Of a stretch of DNA of 64,000 bases, positions 1 to 11,460 are shown in pieces; the first letter of the stretch is position 1, and every line of letters begins with the position of its first letter. The DNA comes from Melitaea cinxia. Taxonomy: Eukaryota > Arthropoda > Insecta > Lepidoptera > Nymphalidae. The position numbers and the translations under genes are program-made. The stretch spans positions 16,719,289-16,783,288 of the forward strand of contig NC_059395.1 in assembly GCF_905220565.1 (NCBI RefSeq), read 5' to 3'. The notes beneath the pieces were generated by a model. It ran no database searches. It saw only the letters and a program-made list of their open reading frames with translations, and was not told the origin of the DNA.

Positions 1-452
1 TATTTTAATTTCGCAATACATGGAAATAAGCCTTTCTAGACTTACACATAGGGCAAAACCGTAATAATTTTATTACTCACCGTAACAATTTAATAACTCT
101 GTATTAATCTATAACGATTTATATTTAGATAAGAGTTTAATGTTCATTCAATTATTCGTAATCTTAGTATTTAATTTCGGCGTTGTATAGTTTTTGTTGC
201 AAACCTCGTTAATTGTCTTTATTTGTAATCTTAGCCATAAATATTTTTATGAATTAATTTTTATATTATTGTTATAAATAAGGTATTTACTTTTTTGACA
301 GCCAAAAAGATATTTTAAAATTAAAACAACAAGTACCTCATTTAAATAAATTGTTTAGTTACTATGTATCTTTTCTAAATAAAATTACATTAAATTAAAA
401 AAAAACCTTAAGTTATATATACATAATATAATAACTAAAAAACATTATTAAA
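1..452. other. AT-rich non-coding DNA
   Basis: Very AT-rich sequence with no open frame of note, no recognisable repeat and no convincing splice-flanked exon on either strand. Confidence 0.6.
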
Positions 453-573
453 AGGAGTCCCTTTAGGCAAGGTTCCGAAGATACTGGCAGCGTTCCCCCT
501 TTGAATAGCTAGACTAATTCTTTGTCCGAAGTAGCTGCCAGCTCTTCGGTCTCCTGTGACGTCGAATAACCTT
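453..573 (-). pseudogene. Short LINE-type protein remnant
   Basis: A GC-rich island in AT-rich DNA. On the minus strand one frame reads through about 37 codons without a stop, containing GDRRAGSYFGQRISLAIQRG followed by a NAASIFGTLPKGTP-like stretch. This looks like a piece of a retroelement protein, but I cannot name the clade. It is cut off on both sides by AT-rich DNA, so it is a dead fragment. The minus-strand frame is seen in the sequence; the LINE attribution is inference. Confidence 0.35.
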
Positions 574-2175
574 TTTGCTATTTCCCTAAAAAGTTTAGTT
601 ATTATAATAAATTAATATGTTTAATGCTTGTCTAAAGTCATTTTTTAACTTTATTTTTTATAGAGGGCTTGTTCACAGGTTGAACATGTCATTTTTACAC
701 ACTAAATCTTACACACAACGCTTAAAATATATTTGTACAATCTTATATAATTGTTTTGCTTCTTCTGTTTGCTTCATCTGTGTCATGAGTATTTAGAAAA
801 AATTAGTTAACTCTTCAGAGTTTTATTATAAATTCTCATGCGAAACTGATTCAATTATGAAACACATATTTAATATAAAGGAATCATTTAAATCATTTTA
901 CCGACGGAGTGGACATCAGAATAGCGTAACAAAGAAACAGTTGAATTAAAAACTTGTTAATGGTAACTTCAAATTTGACAAAAAGTTATTTTAAGTTTTC
1001 TATTCAGCAATATATTACAAACATTTTAACATATGTAGAAGTAACCCTATTGGCAAAGAATCAAATTGTTTTTGTCCGCAATGCAAAATGGCTTTCCGGG
1101 TTCGCAATCGCATCGAAATATCGTAATACCGTAAACGAGCTTAATGTGTGAAGAATACAAATATTTAAGAGACAAATTATTATTATTGACTATTACTACT
1201 ATAAATTACTACGAGTTAATTAAGTTAAGTAGATTTATTTAAATTTTAGGGCACTTGCATTTTTTTTTCATTACGTGCTTATTATTTTTAGTCATCCTAT
1301 AAAACTATTGAAAACAAACAAGTAAACATGTTTCAAGCAAATCACGTTTAGGTATACATTTACATTTACTGTTCCTACAAGTAGAAGTGAGACCTTTTAT
1401 AAGCTAACGATAAGTTACTTGTAGATAAAACGGCTCAAGACTCATTAAAATCAGTTTAGTAGTTGTAAAGTTTATCACGTACTAAAAACCTAATCGATAA
1501 AAATGTAGGAGTATATAATGTGTGGACGTCAAGAAGTACATCATCGATAAGCTTCAACTAAAACTTTACTTGATAACGTAAGTGAAATTTTAATATTTTG
1601 ATTACAGGTAAAGAAGTATAAATATTATTCAAGCGTGAAGGTTTTATGCATATTTTATGAGTCGTAAACCAGTGTTATTTATACTCCTGTTATCGGGTGT
1701 AAAAATTCAGTAGTTGTGTTCACAAGATAAGCCTCGGGCTATTGTCTCAGCCTCGAATTAAGACTGTTTGTTCGCCACACTTACTGCTCTCTTGAACCTA
1801 TATACAGTTAAAATAATAGTTTTTTCGTCATCTTTGCTATTTGAACAATCAATATTGCATTCTCTTTAAATATTTTATTTCAATTATTAGGATTGTTTTG
1901 TTAATACTTTATGTTATTCTAAGTTATCTTAATATTCTTGACTTAAAAATAATTTATTTTAATCAGACATTTCATTAAGTACATATTTAAAAATCTTTAT
2001 AAAAATTATAATTGTTATAAATATTGAATCGTTAACATACATACCTACTATATCTTGATGTACCACTATAATAGTTTTTGATGTCTTCATTGAATAGAGA
2101 GTGTATGCTTATATATTTATGAGTGACAAAAAATTGATATTGTTTTCTTATGTTTACACGAATTTTACTCATTAT
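574..2175. other. AT-rich non-coding DNA
   Basis: No gene or recognised repeat. A slightly GC-richer patch at about 1728-1806 has no usable frame. Confidence 0.55.
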
Positions 2176-2261
2176 AATGCCCGAAGTTTCAGATACTTTA
2201 GAGCAACCATGATCACGGGAGGACTTCGGTTCGCGATAAAATCCGAAAAAGTTGTTTCATT
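2176..2261. repeat. Fragment of the 'tcacgggaggact' MITE-like family
   Basis: Contains 'cgaagtttcagatacttta', 'gatcacgggaggact' and the end 'ataaaatccgaaaaagttg'. The same blocks recur at 5413-5512, 46723-46961 and 51341-51451. The 46723 copy is the complete reference copy, with inverted ends. Here only the right half is present. Confidence 0.6.
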
Positions 2262-2812
2262 ATAATAATTGATATTGTATCATTATTTACGTTACTACGG
2301 AAGACAGATACATTCTACTTTTAAAACACAACAACTAGCTAATCCAACTTCGTACCGCCATATTTATCTTTTCTTGAGTAATTTTCATTTGTACAAATCT
2401 CGACCTTACAATATAGAACAAGAAATTAAACCATTCTCCCATTTTGGTGAAGTCTTTCGGAAGCTATGCACTTCCATACATTTTTTGTTATTAATTTTTA
2501 TTTGTATAGATATTATTTTCACATATTAATAAATATTACTCGTAATTTGTAAATGTTTTTAGTTTATATTTTTGTCGTATAAATAAAACAACTTTCGCTT
2601 TTATATATTAAACAAATTATATAATATAAATATAAGCTAAACTGAAATATACAGACATCATTTCAACAATATAAAACGTTATTTTGATGAAATCAATATT
2701 CATTTATTTTTATGATCCTTCGTAGATTTATGTATTATAGTTAATATTTATTACGTAAACAAATTTTAGACATAATATGTGTATTTCCTATTATACGTTA
2801 ACGTTTTAATTA
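2262..2812. other. AT-rich non-coding DNA
   Basis: An open frame of 86 codons at 2269-2529 has no recognisable domain and AT-driven composition, so it is not annotated as a gene. Nothing else is seen. Confidence 0.5.
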
Positions 2813-3238
2813 TTAGGGTTCCGTACCCCAAAAGGAAAAAACGGAAACCTTATAGGATCACTTTGTTGTCCGTCTGTCTATCATGACCCTTTTTCTCAGG
2901 AACGCGTAAAGTTATCAAGCTGAAATTCATATCAACTACTCAAGTCTACTGTCCCTTGGAGCTGTGAGAAAATCAAACTTCTAAACTAACGCAATCAAAA
3001 GATACAGTCGTTTATACTGCAAATTTTCGACATTTGAAAAGGAATCAAAACCTACAGAGTACTTCGCGTGAACTCAGGATCTTGAAATTTTGTACGAAGC
3101 AACGTCTTAGCACAGATAAAGGAAAAATTGCGAAAAGCATAAATTTTTAGTTAGATCATATAATAGAAATATTTTTAATAATTTCGTTTGTACGGAACCC
3201 TCGGTATACAAGTCCGACTCGCACTTGGTCTGCTTTTT
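2813..3238. repeat. MITE-like repeat with 'agggttccgtac' inverted ends
   Basis: A 12-bp inverted repeat, agggttccgtac at 2815-2826 and gtacggaaccct at 3190-3201, brackets about 390 bp. It is followed by 'gtccgactcgcacttgg' and a T-run. The interior has the 'ctgtccgtctgtctatcatg' motif commonly seen in lepidopteran intergenic repeats of this type. The inverted ends and T-rich tail are visible; the family assignment is from general knowledge. No coding capacity. Confidence 0.6.
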
Positions 3239-3770
3239 TTCACAGTAATAAGTAATTAAAGAAACAAAACTTGTCACTACAAACACATTTTTATCACTTG
3301 TGTTTGGTCCTCTTTTTTTTCTCTTACTCTGCCTTACATATAGGAACATTATAACAACCTGAGAAGAAACAATAACCGTAAATCTTTAATTAATTTTATT
3401 TTATTGTACTATTTTAAAACTTTAATAATTATAAAAAACAAGTGTGCTTTAGACCACATGACTAAAGTAAAACTTATTTAGTTACTCCTGCAGTAATAAT
3501 ATACAAAACTTAATTCTTTCTTTCTATCTTCACTAACTTATATCTCCCTTACAACTTCCGCTCGCCTCACCCTATCACACTTTTCGTAACGCCGAGAGCG
3601 TTCACTAACTTACTCCCCAAGTCAAGCACGCGTAAATATGTTTTACTTCAATACATATGCTTTAAAACTTACATTATTTATAGCAAAAAAAAACAACCCA
3701 TAGCAAAGCCAACAAACACATAACCGAAGGTTATTCTAACTTATAATATTTGCATCATATCAATCAAACA
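3239..3770. other. AT-rich DNA with one short repeat-like block
   Basis: 3537-3640 is GC-richer ('cgctcgcctcaccctatcac', 'cgtaacgccgagagcgttca', 'actccccaagtcaagcacg'). It resembles a dispersed repeat fragment but has no second copy in the window. The rest is plain AT-rich DNA. Confidence 0.35.
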
Positions 3771-4097
3771 TTACAGCCTATACAGTCCACTGCTGGACAT
3801 AGGCCTCCACAAGTTTACGTCAAAAATAACCTGAACTCATGTGTTTTGCCCATAGTCACCACGCTGGGCAGGCGGGTTGGTGACCGCAGTACTTACTGGC
3901 TTTGTCGCACCGAAGACGCTGCTGCCCGTCTTCGGCCTGTGTATTTCAAAGCCAGCAGTTGGATGGTTATCCTGCCATCGGTCGGCTTCTTCAGTTCCAA
4001 GGTGGTTGTGGAACCTTGTTATCCCTTAGTCGCCTCTTACGACACCCACGGGAAGAGAGGGGGTGGCTAAATTCTTTAGTGCCGTACCCACACAGCA
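3771..4097 (-). mobile_element. SINE family A, near full length
   Basis: About 330 bp running from 'cagcctatacagtccactgc' through 'ggacataggcctccacaag', 'gggttggtgaccgca', 'gaagacgctgctgcccgtct' and 'cgcctcttacgacacccacg' to 'ccgtacccacacagca'. Other copies carry a (TGA)n tail at the 'cagcctat' end, so transcription runs right to left. Further copies or pieces lie at 23585, 24617, 36349, 37131, 40099, 42813, 46055, 52275 and 56903. The tail resembles the 3' end of lepidopteran RTE retrotransposons, which suggests RTE machinery moves it. The 106-codon frame at 3750-4070 is merely antisense to the SINE. Confidence 0.75.
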
Positions 4098-5412
4098 CTA
4101 TATAATAATTTATCTTTAGCTAAATGACTGTTGAACGAAATGTCCCTAAAATATCATGTAAGTGTAGAATGATGCCAAAATTACTCAGCACAGTTATAGT
4201 TACAAAAACAGGTTTCCAAATACTCGTAACTCGCGAACGCGTATCGCAAAAACTACACTGAATTATTTTCTCGTTATACGTGTTCCGTCACTTGCATTAC
4301 GAACAAAACCTTTTTTTATTACGTTTTACTGCATAACTTTTGTGTGATTTATACATAGAGCAACACGTTTTATATTAAGATATTTAAATTATATAATTAT
4401 TCCTATTTATATGAAAGGTCTATGGATATATCTGTTTTGTACATATATTGAGTTACTTGAATTTAATTTACTTTATTTACGAATTCTGTATATGATGTGT
4501 AGTTTAAATAATTAATAGTCATACTTTATTGATTATTTTATAAAAAAATTTCTATATTGTTATGGTTATGGATACCTGTATCACTATTAGTGATAAGACT
4601 GCCTTAACACTTTGGGTTAGAACATTGTTATTTTACCTTATATGTTATTTTACTTAATATGTTATTTTAAATGTGCAATAAAGTGTAAATAGTAATAATA
4701 GTATTTAATAAACTTATGACGTTTCATTGATCCAGCCTGTAGCATTTTACTGCTGGCCAAACACCTCTTTCTCTATGTGAAAACTCATGATGTTATAATG
4801 CATTATTTTCTATACTTATAGTATAATTCTAGTGTCCATTTTTTATCGCAGCAATTTTGCAAAAAGCATTATTGGTATTAAAACGTATTATATGTACCTA
4901 TTAAACGTATATATTATAATATCAGTAAAATGAATCTGTAAATTAAAACAGGTAAAACAACACGAGTCGTCTAGTATTCAAGTAATATTATTTCTTAAAG
5001 ATTTATTTTATTTCTCTATTATTATTGAATTTTATAATTTTAATCAATTCAATTTTTTTTCTAATTAATTTAGTTACTTTTTCGATTTATTTAGCCTATT
5101 CAAATAAATGAGTATTAACTCAAACGTGTCGTGTCATGTGTGTATATACGATGCAAAATTACGCATAATAGAATTTAAAGGTTAATGAACTGATTGTTCA
5201 TGATTCCCTATATCATGATACGAATTACTCTCTAAAAAGATTTGCTTAGTCACACAGGAAAAACTTAAAAGTTCACAACATTACTCTTTCGTCATCTTTG
5301 TCGGTTAAAATATGATAAATTAAATGTATTGAAACAAATGCAAGGATAACAGGTAATTTTCCATTCGGCCAAAGTCTCAAAAGAGTTGCCGTCAAATATA
5401 GTGTTATTTTTT
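4098..5412. other. AT-rich non-coding DNA
   Basis: No gene, no recognised repeat and no splice-flanked exon. Confidence 0.5.
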
Positions 5413-5590
5413 ATAATGAAACAACTTTTTCGGATTTTATCGCGGTTTATTAGGCTTTTTTACACGCCCGACGTTTCGCATACTCTACAGCAACCACGGT
5501 CACGGGAGGACATAGATCTATTTTTATTTGCCCTGCACGCGTTGTTACGCTTTTTTTTTGTCGTACCAACTCAGAAACCTTTGTGATGAG
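5413..5590. repeat. 'tcacgggaggac' MITE-like family, left half
   Basis: Begins 'taatgaaacaactttttcgg' and continues 'attttatcgcggtttatta', 'cccgacgtttcgcatact' and 'cacggtcacgggaggac' (to about 5512). Its left end matches that of the complete copy at 46723. The remaining bases to 5590 are moderately GC-rich and unassigned. Confidence 0.55.
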
Positions 5591-5672
5591 CACAACACTT
5601 TGCCAAAGATGATGATACATGATAAAATGCATAGTTTACGATTCTATAAAGGACATACAGACAAACATCCAC

Positions 5673-5677
<5 letters not shown>

Positions 5678-5727
<50 letters not shown>
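5678..5727. repeat. (TA)n microsatellite
   Basis: About 24 uninterrupted TA units. It creates artefactual poly(Ile-Tyr) frames. Confidence 0.95.
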
Positions 5728-5729
<2 letters not shown>

Positions 5730-7591
5730 ATACTTAAAGTATACAATCTAAATAAAACTTAATAATTTATACAATTGTGTATATATTTATCTTATTAAAA
5801 ATGGTATAGCTATTTATATCCAACTTAGAATAAACGCACGTCTTCAATCTCATTTTATATTGTATAAAATTACAGTGGATATCTACACATAATCTATTTT
5901 AATATCAGTTGTTTTTTACAAAAGATGTTTGAGGAAGTCTATATTATTATTTTTTTCATATTCTCACGGTTGCTATCGGCGACTCAAACTCTGAGTGAAT
6001 TGGATTCAATTAAAATCTTTTACATAAAGTTGTAATGATTTCATGACTTTTCACGCCTTCCTCGTCAACGATTTTTTACACGTAAAAAAACAGTTTCTCT
6101 CATTTATCCAAATCTTAAATTGCGTAATAGTTAAAGAATTATATTGTATATTTCGCTACCATAAAAAATTGAATGACTTCCTAAAAATCTATTGATGACG
6201 CCGTTTAATTTTTACGTTATATTTGATTTTATTCATAATATAATTTTATACACTTTATAAATTTTTATGTTTTTTTACAAATATGTTAATAAACATAGCT
6301 AATATTTTGATATTTTTACATCCTTTGTATGAAAAAAATTTATGTATGTGCGAAAAACCATATTTAAATGTGATATTTTTTATTTTATCTTTCTTTATTG
6401 TCTTAAAGTCTATTTGTCATAGCCGATCACGGATTTTAATGATGATGATGATGATACCTACTATAATAATTGACTACCTATTAGATATCACATTTGAATC
6501 TCATTAGGCTATCTATATAGAATATATAGTGATACATTACAATGTTTTCGTATGTATAAAAGTGACATTATTTAAACAATTTTCCATATCGCGTGGAGCT
6601 GCCGAAAATGCGTAAGCGTTATCTAAGTATATAAAAGGTTGATTGTGATAACAGAGTCAATTTACTACCATAATAATTATCCGTGTCCTGATGGATCGGG
6701 GACAAGTGTGTCAAGATTATGAAAACAATGTGCTGATTTAGATATAAGTTTGTCGACTTTTTTGCTCTTTTGCTATCTGTAGCACCGCAGGATTGAAATA
6801 CTTTTAGATATATTTTAAGAAAATATATTGCTAAATGAAAATGTTACGGAATTTATGTCAGAATTAAAAATAATTTGTATGTATTTTATGTTTATATTTG
6901 TGTCATATTTTTATTTATTAGAAATACATTTTATAAGCGTAATTGTCTTAATTCTTGATATTTGTATCCTTCCTAACGCAGATACTGTCGCATCGTGTCC
7001 TGTACCCATAGACTTTTAGCGAAAAGATTGCCACTCTACATACAGGATATTTGAAAACTCTATGGTAACTTGTGTTTTAATTGTGTCTTTATATTTTTTA
7101 TAATATCTTGCCATAAAAGAATTCATCTAATTGCACTACTTAGTTTACATGTTCATGTAAACTAGTTAGCTATCATGTCATACACAATCTTAATAACTTC
7201 GCTGGAACTTGACATTATGCCTTGACCGTGACAGACGAGAGGTAATAGAACAAATTGCTACCTTTATAAATGCGTCACACGATTGTTTACTTGCGAAAAT
7301 TAACTCGTATTCGACTGCGTCTTTTTGTATATAATTTACTTAAAGAACCATATATTCTCACAGCTGCTATTGTTTGGTGAACACATTGGATGATAGAGGG
7401 AATGAGTATCTAACTTATTTTATGTAGGTACTAAGCCCTGTTGTTTCACTCACGTTTATTTGAGGAAAAAAAAATAGCCTGAAATTGAACAAAAATTTCA
7501 TCGATCGTCAATCATGTTGATGCTGTTTCAAAATTAAAGCCGTCATATATATAATTTTAATAATTAGTTAATTTACAAAAACAAAAGCAGT
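5728..7591. other. AT-rich DNA with one short hairpin
   Basis: No gene. A perfect 11-bp hairpin (tagtttacatg / catgtaaacta, 2-nt loop) lies at 7141-7164. 6828-7019 is an unremarkable open frame of 63 codons. Confidence 0.45.
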
Positions 7592-7592
7592 A

Positions 7593-7619
<27 letters not shown>
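7592..7619. repeat. (TA)n microsatellite
   Basis: About 13 TA units followed by 'tttgttgtggataccggcc'. Confidence 0.9.
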
Positions 7620-7625
<6 letters not shown>

Positions 7626-8368
7626 GGATACCGGCCGAGCAAGCAATTATCTATAAAATATATATAATTTATGTGGAGTAATTGTGAGTTTTTTTTTCTT
7701 CTAAAAAGTAAGACCAACATCTTAACCTTAGCGTTTTAATATATATGATGACATTGGTGATTTATTGAGGTGAATTTATTACTTATTAAGCAAATACTTT
7801 CTTGTGTAGACAATAATTTATTTTATAGCTGATAGTAGGTACGCTAATATTCATAAATAAATGTTTTAATCTATTTAATACCAATTTACTATTAGTTTTA
7901 AGTATCATTTATACCTTTTAAAATGTTTTCAAAGACTATATTACAAAAAAATCCTAGAAATAAAACTCAAATTAAGTCACGGATACTGTTAAGATTCACT
8001 TAAATTTTGTCATAATATATATAAAGAATTTAACTTGATAATTGTTACATTTCGTCAGAACCCATGTGTTAAATGCATCTGCAAATATAAATCGGAAAAT
8101 TATCACCGACCATGACAATGGATTCGCGGAATATCGATAAGTAACCAAATTAATATTACATGTCGCTAAATGTTATGTATTACAGTACGTATGAATACAT
8201 GAACAACATATTATTGGATTTAATTATATTTTCAAATTATAACTATATACTTAGATACTTGAATATATCTCTTAATATAATCCAATCTTACATGTTTATA
8301 TAATCCGATTACATTGATATTGATAAGATAACTGCTTATATCATAATAATAAAAATAGTTTACATTCA
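7620..8368. other. AT-rich non-coding DNA
   Basis: Nothing recognisable on either strand. Confidence 0.5.
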
Positions 8369-8530
8369 AAATCAACAATAGCTTTATTCAAATAGACTTC
8401 AAAAGCACCCTCGAATCTTCATTTTACATATTTAATTTTTTTTTTTTATAAGTGTAGCTACCAACGGTTTGAAATGCAGATTCTACAGAGAAGAACCGGT
8501 AATAAACTCTGCAGTTGCTCTTATAAAAAA
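8369..8530. repeat. Degenerate dispersed repeat
   Basis: Blocks 'ctttattcaaatagacttca', 'aagtgtagctaccaacggtt' and 'gattctacagagaagaaccg' look like a lepidopteran retroelement tail. There is no second copy in the window, so the call rests on recall of the family type. No coding capacity. Confidence 0.35.
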
Positions 8531-9239
8531 ATAAAAACTCTGTTTTTATAGATAATATCTTGCATGAAATACTGCGTCACTAAGTCCACACGTCTTTATC
8601 ATTTACGTAATCCTGCACCGAATAAAAGCTTTATCTATTTATTCTAATACAAACTTTAAATTTATTTCTTTCAATTTTATTTCTTTCAATTATAATCTCA
8701 GATAATAGCCAAAGATCCCGCTGCAAAATCATTACGTTCATTACGTAGACAATCAAACTCTAATTTCTATAAATCTTTATAAATAGGCAATTGATAACAG
8801 GGTGCCAGTCGCAAAGTGCCCGCAAAGACTTTTAATTAAATTTATTTTATTTAATTTCCAAAAATCATTTACTTCTTGGTTAAATTTTATTCATGGTTGC
8901 TGAAACGCACTCGGACGCAACTACCTAGCAGCGGGATCTTAGGCTATAATTATCAATAATTTATTAATATATATTAACATCAGTTACCTATATTGTTATT
9001 TAATATAATATCGCTTGACGTCGCGCCGAGTCTATCATAAAATAAAAACCAAACATTCTCTTACTCAAGTGTAATTCATAAGCACATTTATTAGTCTTTT
9101 TACAATGTTTAATTATATTTGCTTAAATAATTATATAATTAAAGCAATCACCAATTCGGAATGTTTTTTAAAATTGACTATTCAAACTGGAATACCATTT
9201 ATCCTCGATTTTTTAAGGTAACAAATAGGAAATTTTATT
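8531..9239. other. AT-rich non-coding DNA
   Basis: Nothing recognisable apart from a tandem 'tttatttctttcaa' pair near 8660. Confidence 0.45.
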
Positions 9240-9628
9240 GTGTTAACTTCAAAAAGAAAAAATAGTTAAGTAAATGCGCATTATCAAAGATTATCCAAAA
9301 GGTAGTCATCAGATTTCCATCAAATTTAAATAGGACACCACGACAAGAATCATCAAAATCGATATACACAGTGAAATGTTATGCGATATAATACAACGTA
9401 GGTCAACGAAAAAATAGTCAAGTAAATACGCATTATTAGATATAAAACGAAAAGTACTTGTTAGATTGCGATTAAATTTAAATGGGAACATATGACACGC
9501 ACCACCTTCCGATTAAAAAAAAACATCAAAATCGGTCCGGTCCATCCAGGCAAAAGTCAGCCAAAATACATAAAAAAAGTACAATCGAATTAAGAACATC
9601 CTCTTTTTTTGGAAGTCGGTTAAAAAGA
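9240..9628. mobile_element. MITE family D ('aaccgacttc' ends), partial
   Basis: The right end reads 'ttttggaagtcggttaaaaa'. The interior has 'gcgcattatcaaagatta', 'gtcatcagatttccatca' and 'caacgtaggtcaacgaaaaa', all shared with copies at 15966, 20933, 28220, 44176, 54880/57368, 60553 and 61447. The left terminus is eroded. No transposase is encoded. Confidence 0.65.
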
Positions 9629-9809
9629 CACGAAAACTTGACTGTGTATTAAGAGAGTCCATTCCAGAGGTGTAACAGATATAACCTCTAAACCTTCACG
9701 GATGAAGATGGCTGTGCGTATCAAACGCCATTAAATAACCTTGAATTGTCAACCTTTACCACAATCTCAAGATATAAGCTGTCGCGACTCTTAACATATT
9801 ACTACATTT

Positions 9810-9884
9810 AATTATTAAAGTATTCTAATATGTTTGATTATTTATGGTATAATTATTAAAGTATTCTAATATGTTTGATTATTT
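9810..9884. repeat. 34-bp direct repeat, two copies
   Basis: The same 34 bases (starting aattattaaagtattctaat) occur at 9810-9843 and 9851-9884 with no mismatch, separated by 7 bp. This is a recent local duplication in non-coding DNA. Confidence 0.85.
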
Positions 9885-10136
9885 TGTATCTTAAATTTTA
9901 TTTTGTACCACAATATTTATGGTCTTAACGAATCACAATTTTTGAATCACAGCCATTTACCACATTTAAGCTTTAAAAGGTTACCTACTTTTTAAAGCAA
10001 TAAATAGTACTACTTTTTTTAGAAGTGGTATTTGTAATAAATAGATACGAGTATAGAGATAAATATAATATTTGTTTCAAATTTAATATTATATTTAATA
10101 TATATCAAATCCACCTAACAACACCTATGAAGTACG

Positions 10137-10175
10137 TCTTATCTATCTACCTATCTATCTATCTATCTATCTATG
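10137..10175. repeat. (CTAT)n microsatellite
   Basis: Roughly nine CTAT units with one 'ctac' interruption. Confidence 0.9.
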
Positions 10176-11247
10176 AATACTAATAAATGGAGAGCCAGTT
10201 TTTTTTTGGTTATACTGCAAAAACCACCGAACCGGTCGGAATAATACTTATACCATAAGATGCAGCGTGTTTCAGAAAAGATTTTAGTATATAATATATT
10301 GGTGAAAAACATTAACTTATATGGACTAAATCATATTATTCCAGTTGACAGTGTAAATAGAAAAATGTAATTATATTTATATTTTTTTTTTGTGAAGAAT
10401 TCAAGCTATAAGCGCAACAAGCCTTCAGTTAAAGGATACACAAGCTTTTATTTACTTATATCCTTGAATAATTTATTTATTCGCCAGGAAGAATCTTATT
10501 AAAAAGACGTTACAGTCAAACACATAAACATTTTGTACACTGAAGTACTTAAGTCCATTACAAGTTACAATGGCCAGTATAATTACGGTTAATTAATAAA
10601 ATCCTATCATTTTTAAACACGGTGTATGCGATATAGTGACGTCACGAGTAAAACATTAGTGATTCGATTGTAATTTGTGCTTTGTGATGAGCACATTATG
10701 AGAGTATTTTCTGTACATTGTTTTGTATTTTTTTTTTGTGTATCATCTTTTGGCGGTTCTATAAATAAATCAATAAGTTTTGAAGAATGCTATTGTGTGT
10801 TTATAAAAACATAAATATGAATATTTAAGGGATAACATCATATTGTTAAATTATTTGTGATATTTTTGTCATTAAGGTTTTCGATCAACAGTCTTGTAAA
10901 CATTTATAGTTTTATGTGAAATTGTAGGTATATTTCTAATAGATGTCGTGAAATATTTTGTATATGAAATATCACTATTCAAAGCAAAAAGCTAATTTCT
11001 ATTTTAGAAGTATCATTAAGATCAACTTTTTCTAGTTTTAAAGTGAGCTTAAACAAACAAAGCTGCATAGCGTAGAATATATGTTGGAACAGAATTAATT
11101 CTTAAGTATAACCTGCCTATGTGTCGCCAAGTGAAACTAACAGTATCATGACTACTCAATGTACCTACTTAGTGTCCTATCCAATCACAAAATAAACCTA
11201 TTATTATTTATTATATCATTATTTGATTCAATTTATTTTTAAATTAG
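10176..11247. other. AT-rich non-coding DNA
   Basis: No gene or recognised repeat. Confidence 0.45.
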
Positions 11248-11460
11248 ATATGCCCGCGACTTCGTCCGCGTGGAATTTAACAAAAAAGTTATTGTTCAAT
11301 TCGCAGAGTTATAAAAGAAATAAATTTCTAAAACAAAACTAGCCTAAGTTACTCCTTATTACCTCAGCTATCTGCCAGTAAAAGTAATATCAAAATCGGT
11401 CCATCATTTTCAGATATTAGCCGGAACAGACAGATAGACCAACAGACAGACAGACTTAGA
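11248..11460 (-). mobile_element. Helitron-like fragment
   Basis: Reads 'gcccgcgacttcgtccgcgt' at its left end, then 'atcaaaatcggtccatcatt' and 'cagacagacagactt'. On the complementary strand this is the usual '...cgcggacgaagtcgcgggc' 3' end of common lepidopteran Helitron-like non-autonomous elements. Degenerate and non-coding. Confidence 0.4.

Noticed and set aside
3750..4105. Two overlapping plus-strand frames of 106 and 67 codons
   Set aside because: They are the antisense translation of SINE A; the same sequence occurs at several other places.
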